Shown here piece after piece: positions 1 to 11,656 of a DNA stretch of 64,000 nt. This DNA comes from Clitopilus passeckerianus (lineage: Eukaryota; Basidiomycota; Agaricomycetes; Agaricales; Entolomataceae): positions 186,001-250,000 of the forward strand of contig CALYLX010000115.1 in NCBI GenBank assembly GCA_944990035.1. Direction: 5' to 3'. The notes beneath the pieces were generated by a model, which did no database searches, was not told the origin of the DNA, and saw only the letters and a program-made list of their open reading frames with translations. Made by a program: the position numbers and the translations under genes. How positions within the stretch are numbered: position 1 is the first letter of the stretch; every line of letters begins with the position of its first letter.

Positions 1-215
1 GCAATTGGACCCAGATATCGCCTGGCTTGGCCGAACGCGGCAGGAATTTAGCGTGGGAACGTTCGAAGATATCAAGAACCGAACCGCCTTCTTGCGGTTC
101 AGCTCGTTAATGGTTCGCCAACTTGGTTTGAGTTGATTGCCAGGAATGAAGGAAGCTGTCCAAAACTCTTTTATTAGTCGGTTCTGGTGCAATATGCTGC
201 CTTCTCGGATTCCAA
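1..215. other. Left edge, no gene seen
   Basis: No convincing coding stretch or promoter motif was seen between the window edge and the first gene. It presumably holds the 5' flank of the But2-like gene. Confidence 0.4.
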
Positions 216-1202
216 ATGGCCCATCAAAGCTTCAAGTATACCGCTCTGTCCGAAGACGATGAAAGTCGGCAAAGCCTTATAGAGGGGGAGAAAGAAGTGA
301 ACTTGGCTCAGGGTGCGTATATTTGCAAGGTTTTCCAAATGATGAGCTCAATGAAGTCCAGGTCCTCCGAAGAAATCATGGCTCGACACTCTCGTCCGCC
401 TCTCAATCTATGTTGTCTTGGGCTGCTCAATCTTTGATGCTGGCTGCTTCCTCTACCTCACGGCAAAAACTCGCTCAAGCCCGTCAGAAGGACCCGCCGT
501 AGCATTCGATGACCTACCTATTCGAAGCAGCTATCTTGGGCTCGAGAAGCTCTATTCGGCCAAGGACATGAAGTCGAGCAACCTTGCGCCCATCAAGAAT
601 CTGCCGCACTTCGTTGGACATGTCGACGCTTCTCAGCCCGATCAACGTTCCTCCCTGTGGACAAAAATGTGGGCATCTCAAGATGGTATGGTACCTTACG
701 ATGAGCGTCGCACGATGGTCACACCCACAGTGAGCCTACCCTCACTCTCACGATCGAGCATTCTCCACTAATACCATGTCAGATTTCTACCATCGCACAA
801 TTCCACGTTATTGACTTCGGCATGGAACACTGCAGCCCACGACTCACAATCCCTCCTAAGCGTGAGGACGCAGACCAAGATCCCGACTACCAGATTGATG
901 TGTGGGCACTGAATACGGACAGGTTGCTCCATACTGAGGACCTCTCGTGGTCAACGAAGCCTAGCCGGAAGAAGTTCCTTGGAACATTCTCTGGGGCTTC
1001 AAACTCTACGCAGAGTCTGCCGGGGTTTGACTGTAAATCAGGCACCTACCAAACCTTCGAGCTGTCCTGTAGAATCGGGGAGTGCAACCTTCACATACAT
1101 ACCACAGGTCGAAAAATTAAAGGTATGTCCAACTGTTGTTCCATCTCGCCTCGACTCACAGGTCGTCCAGGATTTTTTATGGTCCAACATCAGACTGTCT
1201 GA
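216..1202 (+). CDS. But2 C-terminal-domain membrane protein
   Basis: Predicted single-pass membrane protein of the basidiomycete family annotated as ubiquitin 3 binding protein But2 C-terminal domain. Four exons are proposed, with introns near 313-361, 730-782 and 1123-1170; all keep the frame. The short polar N-terminus (MAHQSFKYTALSEDD) is followed by a hydrophobic stretch (VRLSIYVVLGCSIFDAGCFL) and then an extracellular-type domain. The domain core is seen in ISTIAQFHVIDFGMEHC, in the DVWALNTDRLLHTEDLSWST region and in a final ...FFMVQHQTV stop. This layout (short tail, one membrane segment, C-terminal beta domain) is usual for the family. The molecular function is unknown; the ubiquitin link comes from the fission yeast name and need not apply here. 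The last acceptor is ambiguous: 1161 and 1170 both keep the frame. Confidence 0.75.
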
Positions 1203-2319
1203 TATTGGTGTAGCCTAAATGTACTACTGCTGTTCTCATCTTTCATTGTATTCTATCCGACATAGACATGTATCCTTTCCGTTCTTCCGCTCAAATATCA
1301 TCATCGCATCACGGATCCTCTTGGGAAACCTCGGTATTGTTCCTACAACTCAGTTGGCCTTTATTGTTAGAGCCAAGCGGAAGGTGTAGCATCCTCTTCA
1401 AGTGCGGCGGCTAAGCGAATTCGTCAATAACGCCGATCATCGCCAAGACAGATCCTGAGATACGTACCTTCAAGGTCATTCTTGGGGATGGCTACACCTT
1501 GCACGGTGATTGCCAGGACACACAGACCCGCTATCACCGTGTACAAAGAGGCGTTGTTCAATGCCAATTTCTGTGTCGATCTTGTCAGTCATCGAGCTTT
1601 CACCAGTCAACTCGAGTCATACCATCTTTATCAAAACGTTGACGCAGGAGGGGTGATAAAGTCAGAGTAACCGATGTCGGGTTTTAAGTACGGCCTCCAG
1701 ATCCACCCTGGTCAGAATACACATGTAGGTTATGGCACCGCATTTAACGTATTACGATGAAAATAACTTGGAGAATTCTTTGTAACCCTTGCTTGAGAAG
1801 ATGATGGTATTGCGGTGGGTTGCGTTGTGCGGAACAATTAGAAGATCCCACAAATTAGAGTTTTCATTTCATGCTGCGCTCACTTAAAACCATCATTCCT
1901 CTTAAGTACACGACACGGATTTCATCATTTCAATTGTGTATGTCCATTTTGGCACATCCTGTGCACTCAAGGAGGTTCGGATGCTTTATGCTATTTCGTT
2001 CTCGCGATTCGCAACTATAACTGTCTCAGATGATGACGACTACCTGAGAGAGACCATGAGGTTCTTCCTGTGTATGAGCGAGTTTTACCCGCAGCCCTGC
2101 GTCGCCCGACTACATCTCAGAATCCTAAACATACCATTCACGTAGCATTCCGCCAGATGCGGCTCCTTCTGCTTCGAAAGCACACTACGCCGGTTAGCTG
2201 AAATCGTGCACAGGCGACTCATTTACGAGGTTCTAAGAATGCAATCGCATTGCGACACGAAACGATCCATCAATCTATAACATCTTTTCATTCACTCTAT
2301 AAGTAAACATATGATGCTT
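1203..2319. other. Intergenic, nothing recognised
   Basis: No ORF here shows family motifs or codon continuity across plausible introns. It separates the convergent But2-like and UstYa-like genes. Confidence 0.5.
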
Positions 2320-2912
2320 CTATTTGTGTGATCTCTGGTTTAGCTCGACAGCGGCGTAGACGGTTGTCCAATCCTTGCACTCATACACATGAGGGAATAC
2401 CGCCGGGTTTGGTCTTCCATATACTGGGTCCAACTGCAGGTCTCCGCGGCAAAGAACCATTTCTCGGAGGTAGTTAACGCAGTGATGGTATCGATCACCG
2501 GTTTCAGGGTTTCCACTTTCCAGGACCCCGGCTACGCCTCGCCGGATTATGTCGAGACATCGTAGTTGGTGGAACATGGAGGGCATGTACTTTTTGTCGT
2601 TCTGGTGGACTATCCCGTTCCCCGGAGCCAAAGCCTCCCATTCGGCATCTGATTGAGGTGTTCGCTCGACGTCGTAGTGCTTTGTGTCTTCAATAAACAT
2701 CCGGGCAAGAGGAGGAGCTTCGATCGAGAAGAGGGAAGGATATCCAGCTACTTTCTACGGTCAACTCTGTTCTCAAATCCACAATTCCACTACATACCTT
2801 CATTGCTACTTGTCGATGATATATCATAGGCCTGGCGCAGGTAGAAAATGCCTGCAAGTTTGGCCAGAGCAAATGCGAAGAAGATTGCGAGGAGTCGTAG
2901 TGAAGAATACAT
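2320..2912 (-). CDS. UstYa-like (DUF3328) protein, copy A
   Basis: Member of the DUF3328/UstYa family. Characterised members catalyse oxidative cyclisation or chlorination in fungal peptide and other secondary-metabolite pathways. Reading on the minus strand, exon 1 codes for an N-terminal membrane segment (MYSSLRLLAIFFAFALAKLA). A 47-nt intron (GTATGT...AAAG) then joins in frame to YPSLFSIEAPPLARMFIEDT. The domain shows the usual paired motifs: MFHQLRCLDIIR in the first HxxHC position, where the second His is replaced by Arg, and RYHHCVNYLREMVLCRGD as the second, complete motif. VYECKDW lies near the C-terminus. An upstream in-frame ATG at 2990 could add 26 residues; 2912 is preferred because the membrane segment then starts the protein. 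It is divergent from copy B with about 190 bp between starts. Confidence 0.82.
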
Positions 2913-3100
2913 TGGCGGGACGGACGGTGGATTCATTCGGAGGCAATAGCCAAGGTCCTTTCTAAATAAGTCATCGCGTGTAATTGGCAAATCTCGATAT
3001 CGGGCAATACGAATGCGGTCATCAGGGATCAGATGGTGCCAGTGCAGGGGCTGGAAGGGAACATCATTCTGTAACTGTTATAATGAGAAAAGCATAAGCG

Positions 3101-3800
3101 ATGCAGCGAGCGACGATGCATCAACAACCCACGTCCACTTTCTACGCCATCTGCTGGGGTTTCCTGGCCCTCATCTCGTTATCTTCCTCCTACGAGCTCT
3201 CCCGATTATGTCTGGGGTCATGGAGTAGCCAGACTAGACTTGCTAGGCATCACGACTTCCTATCTATCGCTAAAACAAAAGGTGACTCTCTATTTCGAGA
3301 ACTCGGCGGGATATGCTCACCTCGAGAACCCTCTATCAGGCAGCCCGAGAACGTTGGAGGTAACCCTTGATACACCTGTTCGGCTCCAGGTGCAAGACAC
3401 CAGGCGATATCATTACTCCAACCCAGAAGCATCGAAAGAATGGTTTCAGGGTATTCCACATGGATCCGGATCATGGAGGGTGCCAGATGACCAGCGAGCA
3501 CAATTCTTGTCCATGTTCCACCAGTATCATTGCATCGAAACTTTCGAGAAGGAGCTCGTGCATACGAAGAAGGAAAACTGGGGACACCTACACCACTGCT
3601 TGAACTACCTCCGAGAGATGGCATTGTGTCGGCCCGATCTAACTTTAGAGCCAGAGGATGTGCTCGATAGGGACCTTTCGATCGAAAGGTCTGGCCCAAC
3701 CCACGTTTGTCGAAATTGGGAGGGCATCACGGACGAATTAACCCGAAATTATGTGGAGTGGTATATCTTTAAGCATCAGAACCTGACGAGTGAGGCCTAG
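3101..3800 (+). CDS. UstYa-like (DUF3328) protein, copy B
   Basis: Second DUF3328/UstYa-like protein, on the opposite strand from copy A. Exon 1 starts at 3101 and encodes a membrane segment (FYAICWGFLALISLSSSYEL). A 58-nt intron at about 3282-3339 (GTGACT...TATCAG) restores the frame to ...GSPRTLEVTLDTPVRLQVQD. Both copper-site-like motifs are complete: MFHQYHCIETFEKEL and HLHHCLNYLREMALCRPD, followed by the family-typical LEPEDVLDRDLSIERSGPTH and CRNWEG. It is therefore the better preserved of the two copies. The shared promoter with copy A suggests co-expression. No precursor peptide with repeated cores was found next to the pair, so the pathway is unknown. Confidence 0.85.
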
Positions 3801-5251
3801 TAGTTAGATTAACCTTGTTTTTGGCAATAGATTGGCCGCGTTTTTTCATTGCAACCAACACGCGTCCAGGCTGTCCATGGGTTGTCGGGTCAACGGAATC
3901 TAATCTGATGACTCCCTGACATCACACCTACATGGAGTTAGATCGACTCCCCGGCAGATCCCGATTGACTGAATTCATTGTCTTTCGGACCCAAGCTGAG
4001 AACGTGGCTCAGGACCAGCTCAGGACTAAGTACTCAGGTTTGCCGCACACCTGTATATTGGAATGGAGTTATCGAGCTTTCGCCGCGTAGATTGATGAAT
4101 GCGAAGTATCATGGGCCATTCCTGGGAAGTGCGAGACGCACCATTTGGCCTTTGCATGTATTAGCTTCACTGCCATACGGCGTGAAGTCTTGTCTGGAAT
4201 CGGTTCCGCTCTGACCTTTTCCCTTCCCGGAGTTCTTCCATTGAAGCAATACATTCAGGTCAGGGACATTCCGAGAGAAGTCTTATACATATCTATCCAT
4301 TACGTTTCCAACCATTCTCTAAACGACTGCATTAGTATGCTTCCTCCGAGTCCTCCACCACATTGGTTGATAACCATGTTGATCGCTCCTTCCCCTCTTC
4401 AAGGGCAGCCGCTATCAAGAGGTCATGAGCATGGAACAACTAGCTAACTTATGAACGTCACCTACCTGCGAGTTCGTCGCTAGACCGTATCACTGCACCG
4501 TTTACAATCATAGCGAATCCAACGACGATGAGACTAAAGAGGCCGAATGTCTTTGATGAGGCAAGCTACACACTCAAGTCAGTCTTTTCAAAATACGACG
4601 AGAAGCCACAAATGCCCACCATATTGGAAGGAGGGGTAAGAAAGAGAGAGAAATCTGTTGCACCATCCCGGTTTCCGCTGTGCCCTCATAAATACCCGCC
4701 CAGGACTGCCAATGCGACATGAGTACAATCATTGAATCAACTTCCAAAACTTCGAAGCAACCCCAAAGGTCACCGTTCGCGGGCCCATTTGGGGCTTGCA
4801 TTTTCTGACTTCTTCGCCACCTCACTTTAGGGTTAATTCGTCCGAGAAGCAGAAACTAATCAAGATGCATGGTCAGATTAAAGAATGATACTCTCCACCA
4901 TCATCAGTTACAGAAGTAGCTTCGCGTCATGTTTATAAGTAAATTCCGGTGCCGGCTGGGTTCGTCTAGTGGTTCGAACGGTAAATCATCGCGTGTGTCC
5001 TGCTCGGCCTGGTAGACCTCCGGATCGACAGGGCCCAGCAACCTGGGTAAAGAGAGAGAGAATCATATGGCGTGCTGTAGACCAAATACAGCTCATAAAA
5101 TATCTATTAATAACAGATTATGCGACATGATGTATGCAAATATTGAATAAAAAAAGTGAGGTTGCAGATACCAAGAAATGGATTATAGATTATTCCTTCG
5201 TAAGGAGAAGTCCGAGCAGATAGATGTAATAAGTACAGATGCGTTGAGGAA
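3801..5251. other. Intergenic with a tRNA-like segment
   Basis: No protein gene was recognised. The only structure seen is the pol III-like segment listed separately at 4954-5040, followed by a GA-rich run and AT-rich DNA. Confidence 0.45.
4954..5040 (+). ncRNA. tRNA-like or tRNA-derived segment (weak)
   Basis: An 87-base segment begins with GGCTGGG and ends with CCCAGCA; six bases of the ends can pair (GCTGGG with CCCAGC). Near the 5' end, TCTAGTGGTTCGAACGG resembles the D-arm/A-box of tRNAs. About 45-50 bases on, CGGATCGACAGG resembles a B-box. I could not draw a clean anticodon or T arm, so this may be a tRNA pseudogene or the head of a tRNA-derived SINE rather than a working tRNA. Confidence 0.25.
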
Positions 5252-5940
5252 TTATAATCTAGAGAGAGGGTCAACATCCGTTTTTACGTTCTAACGTAGA
5301 ATACTGACCTTGCAATGGCTTCGATCTCTATGAGAGCGTTCTTCGACAAAGCGCTCACTGCGACGGTTAGTCTTGTCGGTGTATGGTGACCAAAGAATTC
5401 GCCGTAAGCGGCATTCATGGCGTCAAAGTCTGCAATATTCTTCAAGAACACCTGGGGGAAAGTGTTGGTTCGTATCCAGGTGGATGGTAGAAGTACCCTC
5501 GTACCTTGCAATTGACGATCTTCCCAACAGTAGACCCAGTTGCCTCAACAATACCCTTGATATTAGCGAGGACGGCCTTCGTCTGAGCAGTAATATCTCC
5601 ATTCCCGTCGAACCCAATCAATGCACCGGTCTTTGCGTCGACGGGAAGTTGACCAGAAACGAAGACGAGATCGCCCACGATTATTCCTTGTGAAAGTGGG
5701 CCAGTAGGAGCTGCCGCAGCTAAATTGATGCGCCGTGATCAGTATCCCGAGAGATGTCCAGTACAAATTAGACTGACCATTGGTTGACACAATTCTCAAT
5801 GAGGTGTCGGTCACTGGAAGCCCGTCGACGCTAGGGCAAACAGCTGGCACAGGATCTGCCCTGCTATGAGGAGTCGCAAGCGCCAATAAGGAGACGGAAC
5901 TGAGACTCAGAGCGGAGGTGAGGACGGATGAAAGGCGCAT
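5252..5940 (-). CDS. RidA/YjgF family protein with a signal peptide
   Basis: RidA-fold (YjgF/YER057c/UK114) protein; RidA enzymes hydrolyse reactive 2-aminoacrylate and related enamines. Start is the ATG at 5940 (MRLSSVLTSALSLSSVSLLA, a signal peptide ending near ALATPHSRADP); an upstream ATG at 5970 is less likely. The body contains LSQGIIVGDLVFVSGQLPVD, NIKGIVEATGSTVGKIVNCK, VFLKNIADFDAMNAAYGEFF and the active-site region HTPTRLTVAVSALSKNALIEI, with the conserved Arg present. Introns lie after the STNG codons, after NCK, and probably after EAIA (GTCAGT...CTCTAG, 50 nt), giving an EAIARL end with stop at 5252. Without that last intron the stop is at 5284. Most RidA proteins are cytosolic or mitochondrial, so the secretory N-terminus is unusual. 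Confidence 0.85.
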
Positions 5941-8449
5941 TATGTTGCTGAAAGGTTGATTGAGCTTCAAGAGTTGACTTGAGTAGTGAGGTATGTCAAT
6001 TGACCGAGGCCAAGACCTCCGCCTTTAAAAGCCATTGTATTCTGCCTTGCTACAGTCCAATCATCTCCCGAATGTCGAGAAGTAGCTTATCGAAATCCTG
6101 ATCTCAGCAATTTGTGTAAGCGGACATGAAGGAGAGGAACATAGAACGGCATGTTCGTTTGCTGAAGAGGCAAACGCCCTCAGTGTCATGTCGAATGGTG
6201 AGAGGCGGTGGATAAGCGGGGCTTTGATGGGCCGGCCCGGAATTTTAAGAGGGAGTGATAAGGGTGAAACTCGACCGGAATTGATTTTGAGTGTTGTGAA
6301 CGGGCGTCCGTCCTTCAATTCCATTGACGACGGGCACGTAGCCGACCGATAAGAGAGGTATCCTTGTAGTCGTGTGCTCAGGAGCAACCGATGTGTTCAC
6401 GTCCTGCATTGACATTGCAGGATACTAGAATCAGATACCATATGCATGTCGATTGTAGAGGAGCCACCATTTGACGGGTGTCAACCCGCGACAACTGCTT
6501 CTCTGGTTAAGTTGGTGTGTGCCAGTGTACGACCAAGAGACAAGCCTCGGCCTCGGCGTCTAGCCACTTACTGGGGATAACAATGATTGATGGTGGCATG
6601 CCCGCTGTGCCGTGCGATTGAATTTACGTTGCACCTCCCAGCGATAAAAGCTTCCGGTTCCTGCAGAACAGAGGCTTTCAGGGTTGCCAAAGAACACAAT
6701 AGGTGTGAATGTAGGGTGAGCCAATGGTTCACTACTGTGGGCCTGTGGCCAGTGAGAATCGGGGCCGAGTACCTTTGAATGGATGAATTGAGAGTAGAGT
6801 GCCTGAATTTGAAAACGCAGAGTACATACACAAGGCACTGACGGTAGCTTGGTGTCACTTGCGGGATAAAGCCAAAGTTTGACAGACAATCCCTGTCGAG
6901 ATGTCGAGAAACACCAAAGGGCGGTAAGCCGCCTTGGGTTCATGCGGGCTTCAGCTAGAATCTACCCAAAAGCAGACATATGGACCTTGCAATGTTCATT
7001 CGCCAGGACATTGAGGACACGTCGATGTGCTCTCTTGCGCCAGGTAATGTGAGAGATAGTTTGACGGAGGTTTTCACGTGGTGGTGAAGTTGGGGTTGAT
7101 CTATGGGAATGCACCTGGTGGATTTCCGCAGACAAAGGCCTCGAGTGGTACAACTTACTTGCCCTCGGAGAGTTTATCTGGGCTGCGCCGCCAGAGGAGT
7201 AGATTTCAGAACCGTAAAGTTGGAAATTCCGACACAAGGCGGCCGATATGGGAGGTATACGATTCTAGAGCAAGCTGAAACATCCAGAGTCGCGGAACTG
7301 ACGGCGATGGCCCCTCGCATTTCGATGGATCTCGGAAATCAGGCTGAAATATGCACGCAGATATCAGCTACAACTTACTCTTGACCTTGCTTCAATGCGC
7401 TTCTAATATCACGTTGACATTCCCGTATTGTCGTGTAACCCTACTAGCATACGCCAGCATTCCTCGCGGCGCTGATCATGTCTTAGCATTGTAACGACTG
7501 CATCTAACCTTCGGGCCTGCGGCACGGCTAATTGAGTCGGGAAGGCTTAGCGGTCGCCATATATCAGAGCCGTCTGCGTAATGAATGAATGAAAGCCGAA
7601 TGAATGTAGACAAACTGTAATTCCTCGCCTGAAAGCGTGTGGAGAGAGATACCACCTCTAGCCGGGAGAAAGCTCGGCCTAGAGTCGGCTTTACGGTGCG
7701 AAGCCAAAGTTCACTCAATAAATCAGTTCCGAGGGGAGAGTAGTTTTGGTGGGTGCATCGTTCTGCCAGTGTTTGAAGCCCTTCACGGGTTTTCAACTAA
7801 TCCACCAAGTTCGGAATCTACGCAGAATCTACGTAGATGACATCTCCTATGGTATGAGCGGATGTATGGGTTCGTTATTCTCTGTACCTCGTCCGAGGAC
7901 AGCCAGACAGCTGAGAATGTCGATGGCTTTGATACGCCATGAAAACTCAGCGTCAAACTTTAAATGACAAGCGCCGGAGTTGGCAGTGGGGATCCTGACA
8001 CGTGACGCGGATCAGTGCTCCCTCGGATCTGGCCCGACTTTCGACCGACCGTGACGTTCTGGATCTCCTCTTTTTGCATCATTCAACGCCAAGAGGCGCA
8101 ATGGCAAGGGGAGGGCTTGGGGCTTGGCCTAGACTCTGAGCTTTAGCTAGCGAAACCTTGGCCACATGGTTGACTCTGCTCAAGCAACTTCGAATACTCG
8201 GTGGCCATACCCGTCACATTGGAATTTCAGTTGATGGACAATGTTCCGTTGGCAAGAACTCTATGTAGCTCCGATTATTCCCTTAGGAAGCCCAATTGAA
8301 TGCTCATTGAGATGCTTATCAGTGGTATTCGTCATATGTTCGGGTATTGGTGTGCTCATTGACGGGGCGCGCTGGTGTTGTCGATCAGTTATTGATCTTG
8401 CGATAGGATCGCTCATTCCCCAACTTCGTGAACTTCACCTTGAACCATT
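5941..8449. other. Long intergenic region, no gene recognised
   Basis: Several ORFs of 60-127 codons exist on both strands, but none has a recognisable domain, a signal peptide or splice-linked continuation. It carries the promoters of the RidA-like gene (left end, minus strand) and of the first GFA gene (right end). Confidence 0.5.
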
Positions 8450-9478
8450 ATGACTACATACGTGCATGCCAAATGTCACTGTGGTCTCAACAACTTCAAG
8501 ATAGCATTTGATACGGATAAATTACCCATCCATTTCCATGCGTGCCATTGCAATTCATGCCGACATAGCACTGGCCAGTTGTACGTCAATGACATCCTGA
8601 TCAAAGGCGTGCCACTTGATCCAAAGGCGGCTACCGATACCCCAGCCGATCTCAGCAATCTCACCTCCTATCGTAGCTCTGACCGGGGAGAACGTTACTT
8701 CTGCAAACGTTGTTTTGCACACTTCTTCTTCGTGGCTCAGGGTAAATACTGGGCAATCTTCACGGGGACCCTCGATAAAGTCGACGGTATTACGGATATC
8801 GTCCGACATGTTCATGTCAAAGACACTTTGGATGGAGGTTTCGCGGACCACTACCTCACCTCCTCCACAGGAGCTACCATACCAAGGAACGCCGGGTACT
8901 ACGACAGCGAGGAGCTGCCAGCTGGTTGGCAGTCCATGGAACTCATACGCCCGCCCATCAGCGACGAACTCCCCTTCTACTGTCTCTGTAAATCTATCAC
9001 CTTCAAGCTGACCCGAGCGACGGAAGTCACCACCGATAAGCTCTACGCAGGCAAGAATCCTGCAGATCCGATCCGATTCCATGCCTCGCATTGCCTGTGC
9101 ACCGACTGTCGGCTTGCTTGCGGTGCACATGCTCACAGCTGGGCTACCGTGCCATGGAAGAATCTCGTGGACTCAACGACTAACGCACCTCTGGTCTTGG
9201 ATGACCCAGAGAAGAGGCCCCAGGGCCTGGTGCAGTACGAATCCACTCCAGGCAAGTTCCGTGAGGCCTGCGGGAGGTGTGGAGCAAATATATTTTGGTG
9301 GATGCCGAAGGAAAGCTGGCTCGACATATCCGTGGGATTGGTGGATGAAAAGGTCAACGGGGCTCGAGCTGAGGATTGGTTCTATTGGACTGAGAAGCCA
9401 GGCTTCCCGGATGACGCACTTAGCAAGGCCATACCCGATGCCATAGCTGAGAGTGTAAAGACGACGTCTAAGCACTAA
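8450..9478 (+). CDS. Tandem GFA-domain (Mss4-like) protein 1
   Basis: Intronless 342-residue protein with two GFA/CENP-V domains, a zinc-binding Mss4-like fold. Bacterial Gfa was named for formaldehyde-glutathione adduct formation. Domain 1 (residues about 1-130): CHCG near residue 10, CHCNSCRHSTG, and CKRCFAHFFF. Domain 2 (about 175-330): CLCKSITF, SHCLCTDCRLACG and CGRCGANIFWW. All metal cysteines are present in both halves, including the first Cys of the second CxCxxC. A FADHYLTSS linker joins the halves. It is the most divergent of the five paralogues in the window and stands about 7.5 kb from the others. Substrate and cellular role are unknown. Confidence 0.88.
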   Translation: MTTYVHAKCHCGLNNFKIAFDTDKLPIHFHACHCNSCRHSTGQLYVNDILIKGVPLDPKAATDTPADLSNLTSYRSSDRGERYFCKRCFAHFFFVAQGKYWAIFTGTLDKVDGITDIVRHVHVKDTLDGGFADHYLTSSTGATIPRNAGYYDSEELPAGWQSMELIRPPISDELPFYCLCKSITFKLTRATEVTTDKLYAGKNPADPIRFHASHCLCTDCRLACGAHAHSWATVPWKNLVDSTTNAPLVLDDPEKRPQGLVQYESTPGKFREACGRCGANIFWWMPKESWLDISVGLVDEKVNGARAEDWFYWTEKPGFPDDALSKAIPDAIAESVKTTSKH

Positions 9479-9939
9479 ATCAGAGTGCGTCAGTATTTAT
9501 TTTTCTTATCTACTTGAATTAAGTGTGATCCCGGACTGTAGAAGGCAAACACTTGTACTTTGGCTTGACTTAGGCGTAGGAATAGAATATATTCAGTAGA
9601 TAAAATATGACGTGTAAATGTTTAAACATTTGCAGGTCATTGTGCTCATGAATGAATGGTTCGGTGGCTAGTGGCTGATGACGTGAAGGGATACTCGTAA
9701 TAGCTTTATTGTTTGACGTGGTGGTGTTTGGTAAACAATTCGGGCCCTCACTCTGAGTCGCAAGAAACGTGCAACCTCCACCTCAGCGCCCAGAACTCAA
9801 CAAGCCTAATGCTGCAAAACCTTCCGTCGCACTGACTTCCTAAAATTCGCTTTAGTACTAAGGATCTTCTACGCGCTAGGTTGTAGATGGCGGTTTGTGG
9901 GCGTCTCGTTTACCGGGTGAGCCATGAATCAGAGTACGC
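9479..9939. other. Intergenic
   Basis: Holds the 3' flank of GFA gene 1 and the 5' flank of the broken D-lactate dehydrogenase copy. No other structure was seen. Confidence 0.4.
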
Positions 9940-11656
9940 ATGCAGCGGCAGCCAGATTTGACCAACACTCTCTTTCAGATTCTCTACCCCTACCAGTCAT
10001 GTTGCTCTAGTCTGACAGGCATACTGCAGCTAGCACTCACGAGGACGTTGACTGGGGTTAGACGGTTCAACTTCTCCAACTTGACTCGTTCTGGCGGCGC
10101 TCATTTTCTCCCCATAACTCCACAGGCGAAAGGATCCTCTCGACGATATTACACCAATGGGTCTTCTTCCAATGAGGATGGCGATAGAAAACGCACCGGG
10201 TTCAACAAACGAGACCACGATACTCTGGGTTGCACTTTTCTTTTCGTATCTTAGTGGCAGCTTTCTTGCCGACCTATACATCAAGTCCCCAAGTTCAAAG
10301 GGATCCGATGTGCCCAAGTATGGCACCATGGAAGACCTTAGAGGGGCCATCGAGGAGCTTCAGTCACTGCTTCCTGGGGACATGGTTTCAGCAAATCCAG
10401 TGGAACTCCGCGTCCATGGAATGAAGCTGTACGGTTATCACGCAGGCCAGTGGTAGTCCGCAATGAACTCTAGATTCCACGCTCATATTCTTGATCAGAC
10501 TCTTTCCCGAATGTTGTTGTATTTCCTAAGTCGACAGAAGATGTTGTCACGGTCGTCAAGATCGCGACCAAATACCGTATGCCCATCATTAAGGTTTGTC
10601 CTTCCTTTATATTTACCATTCCTAAGCTAAGCAAAGTTCTGTAGTCACTATTCGACTGGCCCCTATCCTTCCAATGGCAGTGGCTGTTGTCAATTTTCCA
10701 GATGTCCGCAAGGCTACTGAAGCGGCCATCGAAGTCATGAATCAGGGAGTTGGGATCCGTGCGTTGTATTTCCTTCATTCTTGTTCTCTCAGTCAACTAA
10801 TAGACGTCTGCTTGCTGTAGAATGCGTCGAACTCATGGACGACACCTGCATGGCCGCAACCAACAAACACGGCTACTCCACCCAACGACACCAGTGGCCG
10901 GAGAAAGACACCCTCTTCTTCAAGTTCCAACGCCCCACCGAGGGTTCGTTGAAGGAAACCTCCAGCATCGTTGAAAACATTGTCAAGAAATACAGCGGCG
11001 AAAACTTCCAGTTCGCTCAGGAAAAGCAGGAAGAGGAGGACCTCTGGCGGGACCGCAAGCTGGCGAACCATACTGCGCAGGCTTTGAAGGAGAATAGTGG
11101 GCCGTTCCCAACGGACGTTTGGTATGTTCACTTCCCCATGTTCCACCAAGAAGAAATTCTGATCCGTTTACTTTCGCTTCTAGCGTCCCGGTCTCAAAAC
11201 TTCCGGACCTGGTGTACGAGACCAAGAAGGGCCTGCAAGAGTCGGGACTCATCTCTCCGATGATTGGGCATGTTGGAGATGGGAACTTCCATGCGCTAGT
11301 GTTGTATAGCAATGACGGAGAATTGGCGGAAGTGAAGAAAGCTGTGCATAGGATGGTGAAGAGGGCCATTGCACTTGGCGGAACATGTAGGCACATCCCT
11401 TTTTTTGACTCTGGAACGATGATTGCTGATAACTTTTAATAGGTACAGGAGAACATGGAGTTAGGATGGGAAAGAAGCAGTATTTGGTCGAAGAGCTTGG
11501 AGAGGGGACTGTCGAGCTGATCAAGTTGATCAAGAAGACGATCGATCCTCTGAATCTCTTCAACCCCGGGAAGGTGAGGCTCTTCTGTTTATGCGCCATT
11601 TGTCTTTTACTGACATGAGCCCGCAGCTCTATCCCGACACACCGCACCGAAAATGA
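9940..11656 (+). pseudogene. D-lactate dehydrogenase copy, internally deleted
   Basis: Degenerate paralogue of the gene at 12665. The N-terminal part (from MQRQPDLTN) loses its frame near 10200. Reading then continues in another frame through a membrane segment (ILWVALFFSYLSGSFLADLY) and YGTMEDLRGAIEELQSLLPG. After HGMKLYGY and [20 protein letters not shown] the sequence passes an intron-like stretch and jumps straight to VTIRLAPILPMAVAVVNFPD. The FAD-binding middle present in the intact copy (about 13262-14061 there) is missing. The C-terminal half is well preserved: [46 protein letters not shown] and FNPGKLYPDT with stop at 11656. A shortened product of the second half cannot be excluded, but it could not bind FAD normally. 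Confidence 0.8.

Noticed and set aside
2320..3800. A complete ribosomal-peptide cluster around the UstYa-like pair
   Set aside because: No precursor with KR-separated core repeats and no UstYb/UstQ-type set was found nearby. The Gly/His-rich secreted proteins lie 12-23 kb away and do not show regular cores.
8555..9136. 193-codon minus-strand ORF inside GFA gene 1
   Set aside because: Antisense to a gene with complete domain motifs; similar shadows occur in the paralogues.
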